Source of the DNA: Brevundimonas sp.
GTDB lineage: Bacteria > Pseudomonadota > Alphaproteobacteria > Caulobacterales > Caulobacteraceae
Length of the DNA stretch: 64,000 nucleotides
Reading direction: 5' to 3'
Assembly: GCF_030682035.1 (NCBI RefSeq)
Contig: NZ_JAUXQZ010000044.1
Coordinates: 62,001-126,000, forward strand
Shown: positions 7,221 to 16,985 of the stretch, in pieces
How the letters are laid out: every line of letters starts with the position of its first letter
How positions within the stretch are numbered: the first letter of the stretch is position 1
The notes under the pieces: generated by a model
The model's database searches: none
The model's input: only the letters and a program-made list of their open reading frames with translations
Told to the model about the DNA's origin: nothing
Position numbers and translations under genes: made by a program

Positions 7221-9215
7221 GTGACCGACGCCAAATTCGTATCCGCAAAGGCCACACCCAAGCAGATGGCGGACGCCATCCGGGTGCTGTCCATGGACGG
7301 GGTGGAGAAGGCGAAGAGCGGCCACCCCGGCATGCCGATGGGCATGGCCGACGTGGCCACGGTGCTGTTCTCCAAATTCCTGAAGTTCGACGCCAGCCGC
7401 CCTGACTGGGCCGACCGCGACCGTTTCATTCTGTCGGCCGGCCACGGATCGATGCTGATCTACGCCTTGCTTCATCTGACCGGCTACAAGGCGGCGACGA
7501 AGGAAGAGTTGTCGAACTTTCGCCAGTGGGGTTCGAAGACCGCCGGCCACCCCGAATTCGGCCATATGCCCGGCGTCGAGACCACGACCGGTCCCCTGGG
7601 TCAGGGCCTGGCCAACAGCATCGGCTTCGCCATGGCCGAACGGCATCTGGCCGCAAGGTTCGGCGCCGACCTCGTCGATCACCGCACCTGGGTCGTCGCG
7701 GGCGATGGCTGCCTGATGGAGGGCGTGTCGCAGGAGGCCATCGCTCTGGCCGGCCGCTATCGGCTGAACAAGCTGACGGTGCTGTGGGATGACAATTCGA
7801 TCACCATCGACGGCGCGGTGTCCCTGTCTGACGCCACCGACCAGAAGGCCCGCTTCAAGGCCGCGGGCTGGGCCGTCAAAGCCATCGACGGCCACGACAT
7901 GAAGGCCGTCAAGTCGGCGCTACAGTGGGCGACGCGGCAGGACAGGCCGACCCTGATCGCCTGCAAGACGAAGATCGGCCGCGGCGCCGCCACCATGGAA
8001 GGCAGCCACAAGACGCACGGCGCCGCCCTGGGCGCGGCCGAGATCGCCGCTACCCGCCTGGGTCTGTCGTGGGCGCATGAGCCGTTCGAACTGCCCGAAG
8101 CCGTCGACAAGGCGTGGAAGAAGGTCGGCAAGCGCGGTTCGAAAGACCGCAAGGCGTGGGAAGCCCGGCTGAACGCCTCGTCCCAGGCGGCGGACTTTAC
8201 GCGCGCCATGAAGGGCGACCTGCCCAAGAACGCCTTCGACGCCCTGAACGCGAGGATCGCCGAACTGGTCGAGACGAAACCGGCCCAGGCCACCCGCCAG
8301 TCGTCGGGCGCGGCGCTGGACGAACTGTTCGCCGTCATCCCCGAACTGATCGGCGGCTCGGCCGACCTGACCGGCTCGAACAACACCTTCGTCAAGGGCA
8401 CGCCGATCTTCGACGCGCCGACCTATGAGGGTCGCTACGTCAACTGGGGCATCCGCGAGTTCGGCATGGCGGCGGCCATGAACGGCATGGCGCTGCACGG
8501 CGGGGTCATTCCCTATGGCGGCACCTTCATGGTGTTCTCGGACTACAGCCGCCCGGCCATCCGCCTCGGCGCCCTGATGGGGGTGCGGGCCATCCACGTC
8601 CTGACCCATGACTCGATCGGCCTGGGCGAGGACGGCCCGACACACCAGCCGGTCGAGCATCTCGCCGCCCTGCGCGCCATCCCCAACCTGCTGGTCTTCC
8701 GCCCCGCCGACACGGTCGAGGCCATGGAGTGCTGGCAGGCGGCGCTGGAGCACAAGACCGCGCCCTCAGCCATGGCCCTGTCGCGGCAGAAGACCCCGGC
8801 CGTTCGCATGATCGCCTCGGATGAGAACCTGTCGGCCAAGGGGGCCTATGAGATCCGGGCCGCCAAGGGCGCGGCGAAGGTGACCCTGTTCGGCACCGGC
8901 ACGGAGCTGGCGCTGGCGCTCGCCGCCGCCGAGGTGCTGGAAGCCGCAGGTGCGCCAACCCGGGTGGTCTCGGTCCCCTGTTTCGAACTCTTCTTCCAGC
9001 AGCCGAAGAAATACCAGGACAGCGTCATCGGCCGCGGCACGGTCCGCGTCGCCGTCGAGGCCGCCATCCAACAGGGCTGGGAGCGGTTCATCGGCGAGGA
9101 CGGCGCCTTCATCGGCATGACCGGCTTCGGCGCCTCGGCTCCGGCGGAGGTGCTGTACGAGAAGTTCGGGATCACCACCGAGGCTGTGGTCGCGGCGGTC
9201 AAGGCGCGGCTGTAG
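7221..9215 (+). CDS. tkt: Transketolase
   Basis: A 664-residue thiamine-diphosphate enzyme that moves two-carbon units in the pentose phosphate pathway. It starts at GTG. Visible features are the substrate loop SGHPGMPMGMADVA, the GDG...DN thiamine-binding motif (VVAGDGCLMEG through VLWDDN), the central pyrimidine domain with RYVNWGIREFGMAAAMNG, and the C-terminal domain with GTGTELALAL. It leads a plus-strand block with gap, pgk and fba, an arrangement typical of alphaproteobacteria that resembles cbb operons without RuBisCO. Confidence 0.97.
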   Translation: MTDAKFVSAKATPKQMADAIRVLSMDGVEKAKSGHPGMPMGMADVATVLFSKFLKFDASRPDWADRDRFILSAGHGSMLIYALLHLTGYKAATKEELSNFRQWGSKTAGHPEFGHMPGVETTTGPLGQGLANSIGFAMAERHLAARFGADLVDHRTWVVAGDGCLMEGVSQEAIALAGRYRLNKLTVLWDDNSITIDGAVSLSDATDQKARFKAAGWAVKAIDGHDMKAVKSALQWATRQDRPTLIACKTKIGRGAATMEGSHKTHGAALGAAEIAATRLGLSWAHEPFELPEAVDKAWKKVGKRGSKDRKAWEARLNASSQAADFTRAMKGDLPKNAFDALNARIAELVETKPAQATRQSSGAALDELFAVIPELIGGSADLTGSNNTFVKGTPIFDAPTYEGRYVNWGIREFGMAAAMNGMALHGGVIPYGGTFMVFSDYSRPAIRLGALMGVRAIHVLTHDSIGLGEDGPTHQPVEHLAALRAIPNLLVFRPADTVEAMECWQAALEHKTAPSAMALSRQKTPAVRMIASDENLSAKGAYEIRAAKGAAKVTLFGTGTELALALAAAEVLEAAGAPTRVVSVPCFELFFQQPKKYQDSVIGRGTVRVAVEAAIQQGWERFIGEDGAFIGMTGFGASAPAEVLYEKFGITTEAVVAAVKARL

Positions 9216-9217
9216 CC

Positions 9218-9601
9218 GTGCCCCACATCGGCGCCTTCAGCCTGCTTGTGCGGGACTATGACGAAGCCATCGCCTTCTATGTCGGCAAGCTCGGCTTCGA
9301 CCTTACCGAGGACTCGGACCGCGGCGGCGGCAAGCGCTGGGTCCGCGTGACGCCGAAGGGCGGCCAGACATCCCTGTTGCTGGCCCGCGCCGCGAACGAC
9401 GCCCAGGGCGCCACGGTCGGGGCCCAGGCCGGCGGCCGCATCTGGCTGTTCCTGGAAACGGACGATTTCCAGCGCGACCATGCGGCCTTCCTCGCCGCCG
9501 GGGTCCATTTCCGCGAGGAGCCGCGCCGCGAACCCTATGGCGTCGTGGCCGTGTTCGACGATCTGTATGGCAACGGCTGGGACCTGATCCAGCACGCCTG
9601 A
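9218..9601 (+). CDS. VOC (glyoxalase/bleomycin-resistance) family protein
   Basis: A 127-residue protein starting at GTG, 2 nt after the tkt stop. It has the two beta-alpha-beta-beta-beta modules of the vicinal oxygen chelate fold: residues about 4-60 ([20 protein letters not shown]) and 70-125 ([19 protein letters not shown], then [18 protein letters not shown]). VOC proteins bind a metal and act as lyases, dioxygenases or drug-binding proteins. The substrate cannot be told from sequence. Tight spacing suggests cotranscription with tkt and purT. Confidence 0.85.
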   Translation: MPHIGAFSLLVRDYDEAIAFYVGKLGFDLTEDSDRGGGKRWVRVTPKGGQTSLLLARAANDAQGATVGAQAGGRIWLFLETDDFQRDHAAFLAAGVHFREEPRREPYGVVAVFDDLYGNGWDLIQHA

Positions 9602-9612
9602 AAGGACCGCAC

Positions 9613-10812
9613 ATGACCCGCCTCGGCACACCCCTCTCCGACAGCGCCGTGCGCGTCATGCTTCTCGGCGCGGGCGAGCTGGGCAAGGAAGTCGCCATCG
9701 AGCTGCAGCGGCTGGGCGCCGAGGTCATCGCCGTCGATCGCTATCCCAATGCGCCAGCCATGCAGGTGGCGCACCGCAGCCACGTCATCCCCATGACCGA
9801 TCCGCAGGTGCTGAACGGCGTCATCATGGCCGAGGCGCCGCACATCATCGTGCCCGAGATCGAGGCCATCGCCACCGAGGTGCTGGCGCAGATCGAGGCG
9901 GCGGGACTGGCGACCGTCATCCCGACGGCGCGGGCGACGCAGCTCACCATGAACCGCGAGGGCATCCGCCGGCTGGCGGCGGAAGAGCTCGGCCTTGCGA
10001 CCAGCCCCTATGCCTTCGCCACATCCGCCGCAGAACTGGCCGAGGCCGCGCACCGGATCGGCCTGCCGGTCTTCATCAAGCCGGTGATGTCTTCGTCGGG
10101 CAAGGGTCAGTCAATGATTGACACGCTTGAGGACGCCGCCAACGCCTGGGCCCATGCGCAATCGGGCGGGCGAGTGGAGACGGCGACGGTGATCGTCGAG
10201 GGCCGGATCGACTTCGACTTCGAGATCACCCTGCTGACCGTCCGATCCATCGGCGCGGACGGGCAAACCCGGACCGACTTCTGCGCCCCTATCGGCCACC
10301 GCCAGGTCAAGGGCGACTATGTCGAGAGCTGGCAGCCGCAGGCCATGACGCCCGCCGCCCTGGCCAGCGCGCACGACATCGCGCGCAAGGTCACCGATGC
10401 TTTAGGCGGCCTTGGCGTGTTTGGCGTCGAACTGTTCGTGAAGGGGGACCATGTCTGGTTTTCAGAGGTGTCGCCCCGCCCGCACGACACCGGCCTGGTG
10501 ACCCTGGCCACCCAGACCATGAGCGAATTCGCCCTGCACGCCCGCGCCATCCTCGGCCTGCCCGTCGACGTCAGCCAGCACGACATCGGGGCCAGCGCGG
10601 TGATCTACGGAGGGATCGACGCGGTGGGCGTCGCCTATGAGGGCGTGGCCGAGGCCCTGGCGGTGCCGACCGCCGACCTGCGCCTGTTCGGCAAGCCGGA
10701 GAGCTATGTCAGCCGCCGCATGGGCGTGGCCACGGCGCGTGGTGAAACCGTGGAACAGGCGCGCGAACGGGCCCGCGAGGCGGCGTCGAGAGTTCGCGTC
10801 GTCCCCGGCTAA
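9613..10812 (+). CDS. purT: Formate-dependent GAR transformylase
   Basis: A 399-residue ATP-grasp enzyme that forms formyl-GAR from GAR, formate and ATP, a folate-independent alternative to PurN. The N-terminal Rossmann-like part begins [23 protein letters not shown]-grasp motifs follow ([33 protein letters not shown]) and the metal-binding end [12 protein letters not shown] then [14 protein letters not shown]. It lies 11 nt downstream of the VOC gene and converges with the S41 gene, overlapping it by 4 nt. Confidence 0.96.
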   Translation: MTRLGTPLSDSAVRVMLLGAGELGKEVAIELQRLGAEVIAVDRYPNAPAMQVAHRSHVIPMTDPQVLNGVIMAEAPHIIVPEIEAIATEVLAQIEAAGLATVIPTARATQLTMNREGIRRLAAEELGLATSPYAFATSAAELAEAAHRIGLPVFIKPVMSSSGKGQSMIDTLEDAANAWAHAQSGGRVETATVIVEGRIDFDFEITLLTVRSIGADGQTRTDFCAPIGHRQVKGDYVESWQPQAMTPAALASAHDIARKVTDALGGLGVFGVELFVKGDHVWFSEVSPRPHDTGLVTLATQTMSEFALHARAILGLPVDVSQHDIGASAVIYGGIDAVGVAYEGVAEALAVPTADLRLFGKPESYVSRRMGVATARGETVEQARERAREAASRVRVVPG

Positions 10813-12089
10813 AGCACTGGCGCGGCCTGGAGCGCCGTCGCCGGTTCCAGGCGTGGTTCGGCCAGGGCCGCCACGGCAGCGTCCAGTCCCGGATCGCGAC
10901 CGGCGCGGCGGTCTTCCAGCGTCCGGGGGGCGGCCACGTCGGGCGTCACGCCGCGTTTTTCCAGCCGAACTCCGCCCGAGGTGATGAAGTCCGCACGGCT
11001 CAGACTCAGCCTTCCGCCATCCGGCAAACGTGTTTCCTGCGAGATCAGCACCGCTCCCGCTGTGGGCGCGCCGATCACCACCGCGCGCCGGGCCTCCTGC
11101 AGGGCGGCGGGGGTCAGTTCGGCGGCGCTGCGGCTGTTGGCGTCGACGAGGACGGCCACGTCATTCCCGATCGGTCGGTCCAATGCGCCGCACCCTCCAG
11201 CAGTCCTGAGTTCGATGCGCCGACCGCTCCGACCTGTACGAGTCGCCCAGAACCGCTGCCGCGGCAAAAAGCAGCTCAGCACCGCGTCCGCTTCCGCGAG
11301 GAGCCCCCCGGGGTTCCCGCGCAGGTCAATGACGACGTCGATGTCCGGCGGCAAGTCAGCCAGTTGCTCGCCCATCCACCGACCCAGACCGGACTCGAAG
11401 CCTTCGACGGTCAGCACCAGCACGCCAGGCCTGGAGCGATCCGCGGCGAACGCCGGGACCGGGTCCATCATCCGCGGGGTGAGGGTCAAGGAGCGGCTTT
11501 CGCCTTCGGCATCGAGCATGGCCAGCGTCACGGGGCGGCCCTCGGCGAGGTCCTGCTCCGGAGTCCAGGGTGCGCCCTCGGCGGTGATCAGCCGCCACCC
11601 CTCCGCCACCCCCGCCTCCGCGGCGGGTGAACCCGGGCGAACCCCCTCGATGAGGTAGCTTTCGCCGGCCAGCTCCGGCCTCAGGGACACGCCGATAGCG
11701 GCGCGGCGCTGACGCAGCGTGGCCTGTCGGCGGGCGACCGCAGGCGGCGAAGCGCCCGCGTGGTCATCGTCCAGAAGGTCCAGCATCCCGCCGAGAGCCC
11801 GGTAAAGGCTTCGGTCATCCACCGCCAACAAAGCGACCGGACGCCAGGTCTGCCGGGCCGCGCTCCAGTCCACGCCGTGAAGATCGGGGTCGTAGTACTG
11901 GTTGCGGACCTCGGTCCAGACGCGGTCAAAGACCCGCTGGTTCATCCGCGTACGCTCACGATCCGGAGCCGATGCGACTGCCGCCGCCGGTAGGGCGGCA
12001 GGATCGGATGCGGATGCGGGAACGGCGACGAGCGCAAGGCTCATCGCCGCTGAGGCCGTCAGCATCCGGAGAAGGCGTCCGAAGATCAT
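10809..12089 (-). CDS. S41-family (C-terminal processing) peptidase-like protein, secreted
   Basis: A 426-residue exported protein with a signal peptide ([20 protein letters not shown]). After an N-terminal helical cap it has a PDZ-like region ([23 protein letters not shown]) and a TSPc core with [13 protein letters not shown] and [20 protein letters not shown], giving the likely catalytic serine. In CtpA/Prc enzymes the next motif is T-x-G-K, supplying the general-base lysine. Here it reads [11 protein letters not shown], so that lysine is absent, as in several non-CtpA S41 subgroups. The protein may use another base or be inactive. It is convergent with purT. Confidence 0.85.
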   Translation of the reverse strand: MIFGRLLRMLTASAAMSLALVAVPASASDPAALPAAAVASAPDRERTRMNQRVFDRVWTEVRNQYYDPDLHGVDWSAARQTWRPVALLAVDDRSLYRALGGMLDLLDDDHAGASPPAVARRQATLRQRRAAIGVSLRPELAGESYLIEGVRPGSPAAEAGVAEGWRLITAEGAPWTPEQDLAEGRPVTLAMLDAEGESRSLTLTPRMMDPVPAFAADRSRPGVLVLTVEGFESGLGRWMGEQLADLPPDIDVVIDLRGNPGGLLAEADAVLSCFLPRQRFWATRTGRSGRRIELRTAGGCGALDRPIGNDVAVLVDANSRSAAELTPAALQEARRAVVIGAPTAGAVLISQETRLPDGGRLSLSRADFITSGGVRLEKRGVTPDVAAPRTLEDRRAGRDPGLDAAVAALAEPRLEPATALQAAPVL

Positions 12090-12351
12090 GACGCCATTAG
12101 AAGGCGCCGCATTCGCGTTTCAAATCACGAAGTCGCAGGCGGATCAGTCTTCATTATTCTGTCGTGTTTCAATCCGGTGCACGAACACTTCTGCTCCGGC
12201 GCCTCGGAGGACCCGCCCCCGCGCGCGCCGCACCGACTGATGGCAAGCGTCACAATCCATCACGCCTTGTTACAGGCGCGGGGTTGATCCTCGCGCCCGC
12301 CGGCTTCATTGAAGCGCCAAATCTCAACACCGCTACTTCGGAGACCGCCCC

Positions 12352-13359
12352 ATGACCGTCCGCGTCGCCATCAATGGTTTCGGCCGCATCGGCCGCCTCG
12401 TCCTGCGCTCGATCATCGAGCATGGCCGGCGCGACATCGAGGTGGTGGCGATCAACGATCTGGGCCCGGTCGAAACCAACGCCCACCTGCTGCGCTACGA
12501 TTCGGTGCACGGCCGGTTCCCGGGCACGGTCGAAACCGGCGCGGACTGGATCGACGTCGGCCTGGGCAAGATCAAGGTCACGGCCGAGCGCGATCCGTCG
12601 AAGCTTCCCCACAAGGAGCTGAATGTCGACATCGCCTTCGAATGCACCGGCCTGTTCACGACCAAGGAGAAGGCTTCGGCCCACCTGACCGCCGGCGCCA
12701 AACGCGTGCTGGTTTCGGCCCCCTGCGACGGCGCTGACAAGACCATCGTCTACAAGGTCAACCACGACACCCTGACGGCCGACGACATCGTCGTCTCCAA
12801 CGGCTCCTGCACCACCAACGCCCTGGCCCCCGTCGCCAAGGTGTTGCACGACCTGTTCGGCATCGAGCGCGGCTATATGACCACGATCCACAGCTACACC
12901 GGCGACCAGCCGACGCTGGATACGATGCACAAGGACCTGTACCGGGGCCGCGCCGCCGCCCTCTCGATGATCCCGACCTCGACCGGCGCCGCCAAGGCCC
13001 TCGGCCTGGTTCTGCCGGAACTGAAGGGCAAGCTGGACGGCTCGTCGATCCGCGTCCCGACCCCGAACGTCTCGGTCGTCGATCTGAAGGTCGTGGCCGG
13101 CCGCGAGGTCACGGTGGACGAGATCAACGCCGCGCTGCAAGCCGCCGCCGACGGCCCGATGAAGGGCGTGCTTGCGACCACAGACGAGCCCCTCGTCTCG
13201 ACCGACCTCAACCACATCGCCGCCTCGTCCACCGCCGCCCTGCCCCAGACCCAGGTCGTCGACGGCAAACTGGCCCGCGTCCTGACCTGGTACGACAACG
13301 AATGGGGCTTCGCGACGCGGATGGCGGATACGGCGCTGGTGATGAGCAAGCTGATCTGA
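12352..13359 (+). CDS. gap: Glyceraldehyde-3-phosphate dehydrogenase
   Basis: A 335-residue NAD-dependent glycolytic and gluconeogenic enzyme that converts G3P to 1,3-bisphosphoglycerate. The dinucleotide fold starts INGFGRIGRLVLRS. The catalytic cysteine is in SNGSCTTNALAPV, and the end WYDNEWGFATRMAD is typical. The 262-bp leader between it and the divergent S41 gene contains no gene; I see no unambiguous promoter there. The small gene downstream starts inside its stop codon (TGATG), and pgk and fba follow, so this is a glycolysis operon. Confidence 0.98.
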   Translation: MTVRVAINGFGRIGRLVLRSIIEHGRRDIEVVAINDLGPVETNAHLLRYDSVHGRFPGTVETGADWIDVGLGKIKVTAERDPSKLPHKELNVDIAFECTGLFTTKEKASAHLTAGAKRVLVSAPCDGADKTIVYKVNHDTLTADDIVVSNGSCTTNALAPVAKVLHDLFGIERGYMTTIHSYTGDQPTLDTMHKDLYRGRAAALSMIPTSTGAAKALGLVLPELKGKLDGSSIRVPTPNVSVVDLKVVAGREVTVDEINAALQAAADGPMKGVLATTDEPLVSTDLNHIAASSTAALPQTQVVDGKLARVLTWYDNEWGFATRMADTALVMSKLI

Positions 13360-13664
13360 TGCGGGGCGCCCGGTACCAAGATCAGGGACCAGGCGACATG
13401 CTTCCAGGGCGCGGAATCGAACTGGTCGAGCTTCTGGAAAGCCGTGATGGCTGCCTGACCCTGCTTGAGCTCGCTGACGGCAGGGTTGTTCGGGCCTTCA
13501 ACTGCGCCGCTGGCCGTGACATGGGCGACGCGTGGGAACACATGACGCTCAACATTTCTCCCGATATGGCCGGAGAAAAAATCGACTTCTTACGGACCTC
13601 AGATGTGGTCCACGCGGTCGATCCCGATACGTCGGACACCCTCTATATTCGGACTCACCCATGA
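13359..13664 (+). CDS. Small hypothetical protein between gap and pgk
   Basis: A 101-residue acidic protein ([20 protein letters not shown], ending [12 protein letters not shown]). It is translationally linked on both sides: its ATG overlaps the gap stop (TGATG) and its TGA overlaps the pgk ATG (ATGA). A second possible start is the ATG at 13398. The beta-rich central part ([17 protein letters not shown]...[10 protein letters not shown]) has no motif I recognise. Its position inside a glycolytic operon suggests some link to it, but no function can be assigned. Confidence 0.7.
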   Translation: MRGARYQDQGPGDMLPGRGIELVELLESRDGCLTLLELADGRVVRAFNCAAGRDMGDAWEHMTLNISPDMAGEKIDFLRTSDVVHAVDPDTSDTLYIRTHP

Positions 13665-14857
13665 CCTTCCGCACCCTCGACGACGCCCGCGACCTCGCCG
13701 GCAAGACCGCCCTCGTTCGCGTGGACTTCAACGTCCCGATGGAGGACGGCAGGGTCACCGAGGACACCCGCCTGCGCGTCGCCATCCCCACCATCAACAA
13801 ACTGCGCGACGCCGGCGCCCGGGTCGCCTTGCTGGCCCATTTCGACCGGCCCAGGGGCAAGGTCGTGCCCTCGATGAGCCTGCGGCCGGTGGTCGATGAC
13901 CTCGAACGCCTGCTCGGCGCACCCGTCCGGTTCGCCACCGACTGCGTGGGCGATGAGGCGAAGGCCATGATCGCCGACCTGCCCCTGGGCGGGGTGATCC
14001 TGCTGGAAAACGTCCGCTTCCACGGGGGCGAGGAGGCCAACGACCCCGCCTTCGCCAAACAGCTGGCCGAGCTCGGCGACCTCTACGTCAACGACGCCTT
14101 CTCCGCCGCCCACCGCGCCCACGCCTCGACCGAAGGAATCGCCCGCCTGCTGCCGGCCTACGCCGGCGAGTCCATGCGCCGCGAGCTGGACGCGCTCGAC
14201 GCGGCGCTCGGCAATCCGCAGAAGCCGGTGCTGGGCATCGTCGGCGGGGCCAAGGTCTCGACCAAGCTGGATCTGCTGAAGAACCTTGTCGGCAAGCTGG
14301 ATCGCCTCGCCATCGGCGGCGGCATGGCCAACACCTTCCTGTTTGCCCAGGGGATCGATATCGGCGGCTCGCTGGCCGAGCGCGACATGGCCGACACGGC
14401 CCTCGAAATCCTCGCCGAGGCCAAGGCGCGGGGCTGCGAGATTCTGCTGCCCGTGGACTTCGTCGTAGCGACCGAAGTCAGGCCCGGCGCAGCCGCCCGC
14501 CCCGTCGTCGCCGGCCAGCCGCTGTCGGCCGAGGACAAGATCCTCGACGCTGGTCCGGCGACCGTCGCGCGTCTGGTGGACGCCCTGACGGCGTCGAAGA
14601 CGCTCATCTGGAACGGTCCGCTGGGGGTGTTCGAAGTGCCGCCGTTCGATGTGGCCACCGTCGCGGTCGCCCACCATGCGGCCGCCCTGGCCAAGGCCGG
14701 CGTGCTCGTCGCGGTCGGCGGCGGCGGCGACACGGTCGCGGCCCTGCATCATGCGGGCGTGGCCGACGACATGACCTTCGTCTCCACCGCGGGCGGCGCC
14801 TTCCTTGAGTGGATGGAGGGCAAGCCTCTGCCGGGGGTAGAAGCTCTGCGGGCTTGA
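13661..14857 (+). CDS. pgk: Phosphoglycerate kinase
   Basis: A 398-residue kinase that transfers phosphate from 1,3-bisphosphoglycerate to ADP. The N-terminal domain has [11 protein letters not shown] and the substrate-site HFDRPRG. The nucleotide domain has [13 protein letters not shown] and the glycine-rich [13 protein letters not shown]. The ATG at 13661 is preferred over the longer frame because the conserved pgk N-terminus begins there and it forms an ATGA overlap with the upstream gene. Confidence 0.97.
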   Translation: MTFRTLDDARDLAGKTALVRVDFNVPMEDGRVTEDTRLRVAIPTINKLRDAGARVALLAHFDRPRGKVVPSMSLRPVVDDLERLLGAPVRFATDCVGDEAKAMIADLPLGGVILLENVRFHGGEEANDPAFAKQLAELGDLYVNDAFSAAHRAHASTEGIARLLPAYAGESMRRELDALDAALGNPQKPVLGIVGGAKVSTKLDLLKNLVGKLDRLAIGGGMANTFLFAQGIDIGGSLAERDMADTALEILAEAKARGCEILLPVDFVVATEVRPGAAARPVVAGQPLSAEDKILDAGPATVARLVDALTASKTLIWNGPLGVFEVPPFDVATVAVAHHAAALAKAGVLVAVGGGGDTVAALHHAGVADDMTFVSTAGGAFLEWMEGKPLPGVEALRA

Positions 14858-14866
14858 CGCCGCAAG

Positions 14867-14998
14867 TCCTCCCCCCATCGGGGGAGGGGGACCATCCGAA
14901 GGATGGTGGAGGGGGCGGGCCGCAACCGCCGGCGCCAAGGCCGGCCCCCTCCACCGCTTCGCGGTCCCCCTCCCCCTGTCGCTCCGCTCCCGGGGGAA
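14867..14998. repeat. Paired GC-rich palindromic element between pgk and fba
   Basis: Two inverted units face each other in the 224-bp gap. Each unit has a C-run/G-run hairpin (CCCCCC-ATC-GGGGGAG) followed by a short hairpin (ACCATCC-GAA-GGATGGT) and GGAGGGGGC. The second unit is reversed (GCCCCCTCCACCGCTTCGCG, then GTCCCCCTCCCCC). The same paired architecture recurs inside the MmeI-like gene near 60826-60950, and single relatives occur at 37684, 51265 and 59507. Here it may act as an mRNA end or stability hairpin between pgk and fba. Confidence 0.85.
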
Positions 14999-15081
14999 GA
15001 ATGGTTGTTACATTGCGTGACTTCCGGCTTATCCGGCGCTAAACCACCGGCCGAATATCGGGGCTTACGGAGACACCACCC

Positions 15082-16167
15082 ATGGCGCGCATCACGCTGC
15101 GACAGCTGCTCGACCACGCGGCCGAGAACGACTACGGCCTGCCCGCCTACAACATCAACAATATGGAACAGGGGCTGGCGATCATGGAGGCGGCCGAGGC
15201 GGTCAACGCCCCGGTCATCATCCAGGCCAGCCGCGGCGCCCGCAGCTACGCCAACGACATCGTGCTGGCCAAGCTGATCGACGCCCTCGCCGAACTCTAT
15301 CCGCACATCCCGGTCTGCATGCACCAGGACCACGGCAACGGCCCCGCCACCTGCGCCACCGCCATCCAGTACGGCTTCACCTCGGTGATGATGGACGGCT
15401 CGCTGGAAGAGGACGCCAAGACCCCCGCCAGCTACGAATACAATGTCGACGTCACCCGCCGCGTGGTCCAGATGGCCCACTCTTGCGGCGTCTCGGTCGA
15501 GGGCGAATTGGGCGTTCTGGGCTCGCTGGAGACCGGAATGGGCGAGGCCGAGGATGGCCACGGCTTCGAGGGCAAGCTGGATCACTCCGCCCTTCTGACC
15601 GACCCGGACCAGGCCGTGGACTTCGTCCGCGAAACCCAGGTCGACGCCCTCGCCATCGCCATGGGCACCAGCCACGGGGCCTACAAATTCAGCCGCCAGC
15701 CGGACGGCGAGGTGCTGGCCATGAATGTGATCGAGGAGATCCACCGCCGCCTGCCCGACACCCATCTGGTGATGCATGGCTCATCGTCGGTGCCGCAGGA
15801 TCTTCAGGACATCATCAACCAGTACGGCGGCCAGATGCCCCAGACCTGGGGCGTGCCGGTCGAGGAAATCCAGCGCGGCATCAGGCACGGCGTGCGCAAG
15901 ATCAACATCGACACCGACAACCGCATGGCCATGACCGGCGCGGTCCGCAAACTGCTGATGGAAAAGCCGGGCGAGTTTGATCCCCGCGCCTGGCTGAAGC
16001 CTGCCAAGGAGGCGATGCGCAAACTGTGTCAGGAGCGGTTCGTGCAGTTCGGCTGCGAGGGCCAGGCATCGAAGATCCGGCCCCTGTCCACGGCCCGGAT
16101 GGCCCAACGCTATGCGAAGGGCGAGCTGAACCCGCAGTTCGGTTCGGCCGCCTCGAAAGCGGCCTGA
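15082..16167 (+). CDS. fba: Class II fructose-bisphosphate aldolase, CbbA type
   Basis: A 361-residue zinc-dependent aldolase that splits fructose-1,6-bisphosphate and also condenses trioses in gluconeogenesis. Characteristic segments are [24 protein letters not shown] (zinc histidine), [27 protein letters not shown] and [19 protein letters not shown]. The longer Calvin-subtype form is usual in alphaproteobacteria even without RuBisCO. A strong intrinsic terminator follows at 16226-16260, closing the tkt-to-fba block. Confidence 0.97.
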   Translation: MARITLRQLLDHAAENDYGLPAYNINNMEQGLAIMEAAEAVNAPVIIQASRGARSYANDIVLAKLIDALAELYPHIPVCMHQDHGNGPATCATAIQYGFTSVMMDGSLEEDAKTPASYEYNVDVTRRVVQMAHSCGVSVEGELGVLGSLETGMGEAEDGHGFEGKLDHSALLTDPDQAVDFVRETQVDALAIAMGTSHGAYKFSRQPDGEVLAMNVIEEIHRRLPDTHLVMHGSSSVPQDLQDIINQYGGQMPQTWGVPVEEIQRGIRHGVRKINIDTDNRMAMTGAVRKLLMEKPGEFDPRAWLKPAKEAMRKLCQERFVQFGCEGQASKIRPLSTARMAQRYAKGELNPQFGSAASKAA

Positions 16168-16225
16168 CGCGGCGCCTTGCGCCAGGCGCTCGCCGCGGTG
16201 GCGTTCTTCATCGCCTGCTGACCGA

Positions 16226-16260
16226 CGGGCCCCGCTTCGAAAGCCGGAGGCCCGGTTTTT
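16226..16260 (+). terminator. Intrinsic terminator after fba
   Basis: The outer stem pairs CGGGCC (16226-16231) with GGCCCG (16249-16254), the inner stem pairs GCTT with AAGC, and a TTTTT run ends at 16260. This is one of the few U-tract terminators visible in this GC-rich window. It follows the fba stop by about 60 nt. Confidence 0.85.
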
Positions 16261-16342
16261 CCCTTGACCTACCCGCGATATTTTGAGCGCGTGGGGCAAA
16301 CAGTTCCAACTGGGGAAGCGCGGGTTCGAAGGGGGAGACGCA

Positions 16343-16969
16343 ATGTCCGACAGAAAGCGACTGGATCGCCGTTCCTTCATGGCGCGGGTGGTCGGCGGCG
16401 CCGTGGTGGCTGGCGGCGCGATGGCGACCGTCACGGGCTGCGCCACAACCCCAGGCCACGGCTACACTGGCCGCACCGACGCCGATAGCCATGACGCGGT
16501 CAACGCAGGCCGGGGAGGGACGTCGGATTCCGACCCGCAGGACGCCCTCGGTAAAGGCCGTGGCGCGGGGACGACTGACAGCGACCCTTCGGATCGGGTC
16601 AGTGAAGGCCGCAACACGGGCATCACGGATTCCGACAGCGGCGACGAGATCAACCAGGGTCGAGGGGCCCATCGACGCGGACGAGAGGGTCCGAGCGGCA
16701 TCACGGATTCCGACGCCACCGACACCGCCGGTCAGGGACGCCGCGGCCGACGGACCGGTGTAACGGACGCCGACAGCACCGACAGGTCCGGCCACGGTCG
16801 AGGCGGCGGGACGGGCGCGACTGACTCCGACACCAGCGACGAATCCGGGGGCGGCCGAGGCGGGCGAAGCGGCGTAACGGATTCCGACACCACCGACAGC
16901 CCCGGCTCGGGCCGGAGCGGGACCGATTCCGACCCCGACGACCGGTCCAGCTCCGGCCGCCGCGGCTAG
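16343..16969 (+). CDS. Tat-exported lipoprotein built of nine TDSD/DxDxxD repeats
   Basis: A 208-residue protein with a twin-arginine signal (LDRRSFMARVVGG) and a lipobox (TVTGC), so it is predicted to be a lipidated envelope protein. The rest is about nine degenerate repeats of 15 to 25 residues with the core TDSDxxDxxGxGRxG, very rich in Asp, Ser, Thr, Gly and Arg. The DxDxxD spacing recalls calcium-binding thrombospondin type 3 or dockerin loops, but no known domain is recognised. The ATG at 16343 is chosen because the Tat motif starts there. The dioxygenase gene starts 16 nt after the stop, suggesting an enzyme-substrate pair. Confidence 0.85.
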   Translation: MSDRKRLDRRSFMARVVGGAVVAGGAMATVTGCATTPGHGYTGRTDADSHDAVNAGRGGTSDSDPQDALGKGRGAGTTDSDPSDRVSEGRNTGITDSDSGDEINQGRGAHRRGREGPSGITDSDATDTAGQGRRGRRTGVTDADSTDRSGHGRGGGTGATDSDTSDESGGGRGGRSGVTDSDTTDSPGSGRSGTDSDPDDRSSSGRRG

Positions 16970-16985
16970 CAAGCTCCGACCGCGC

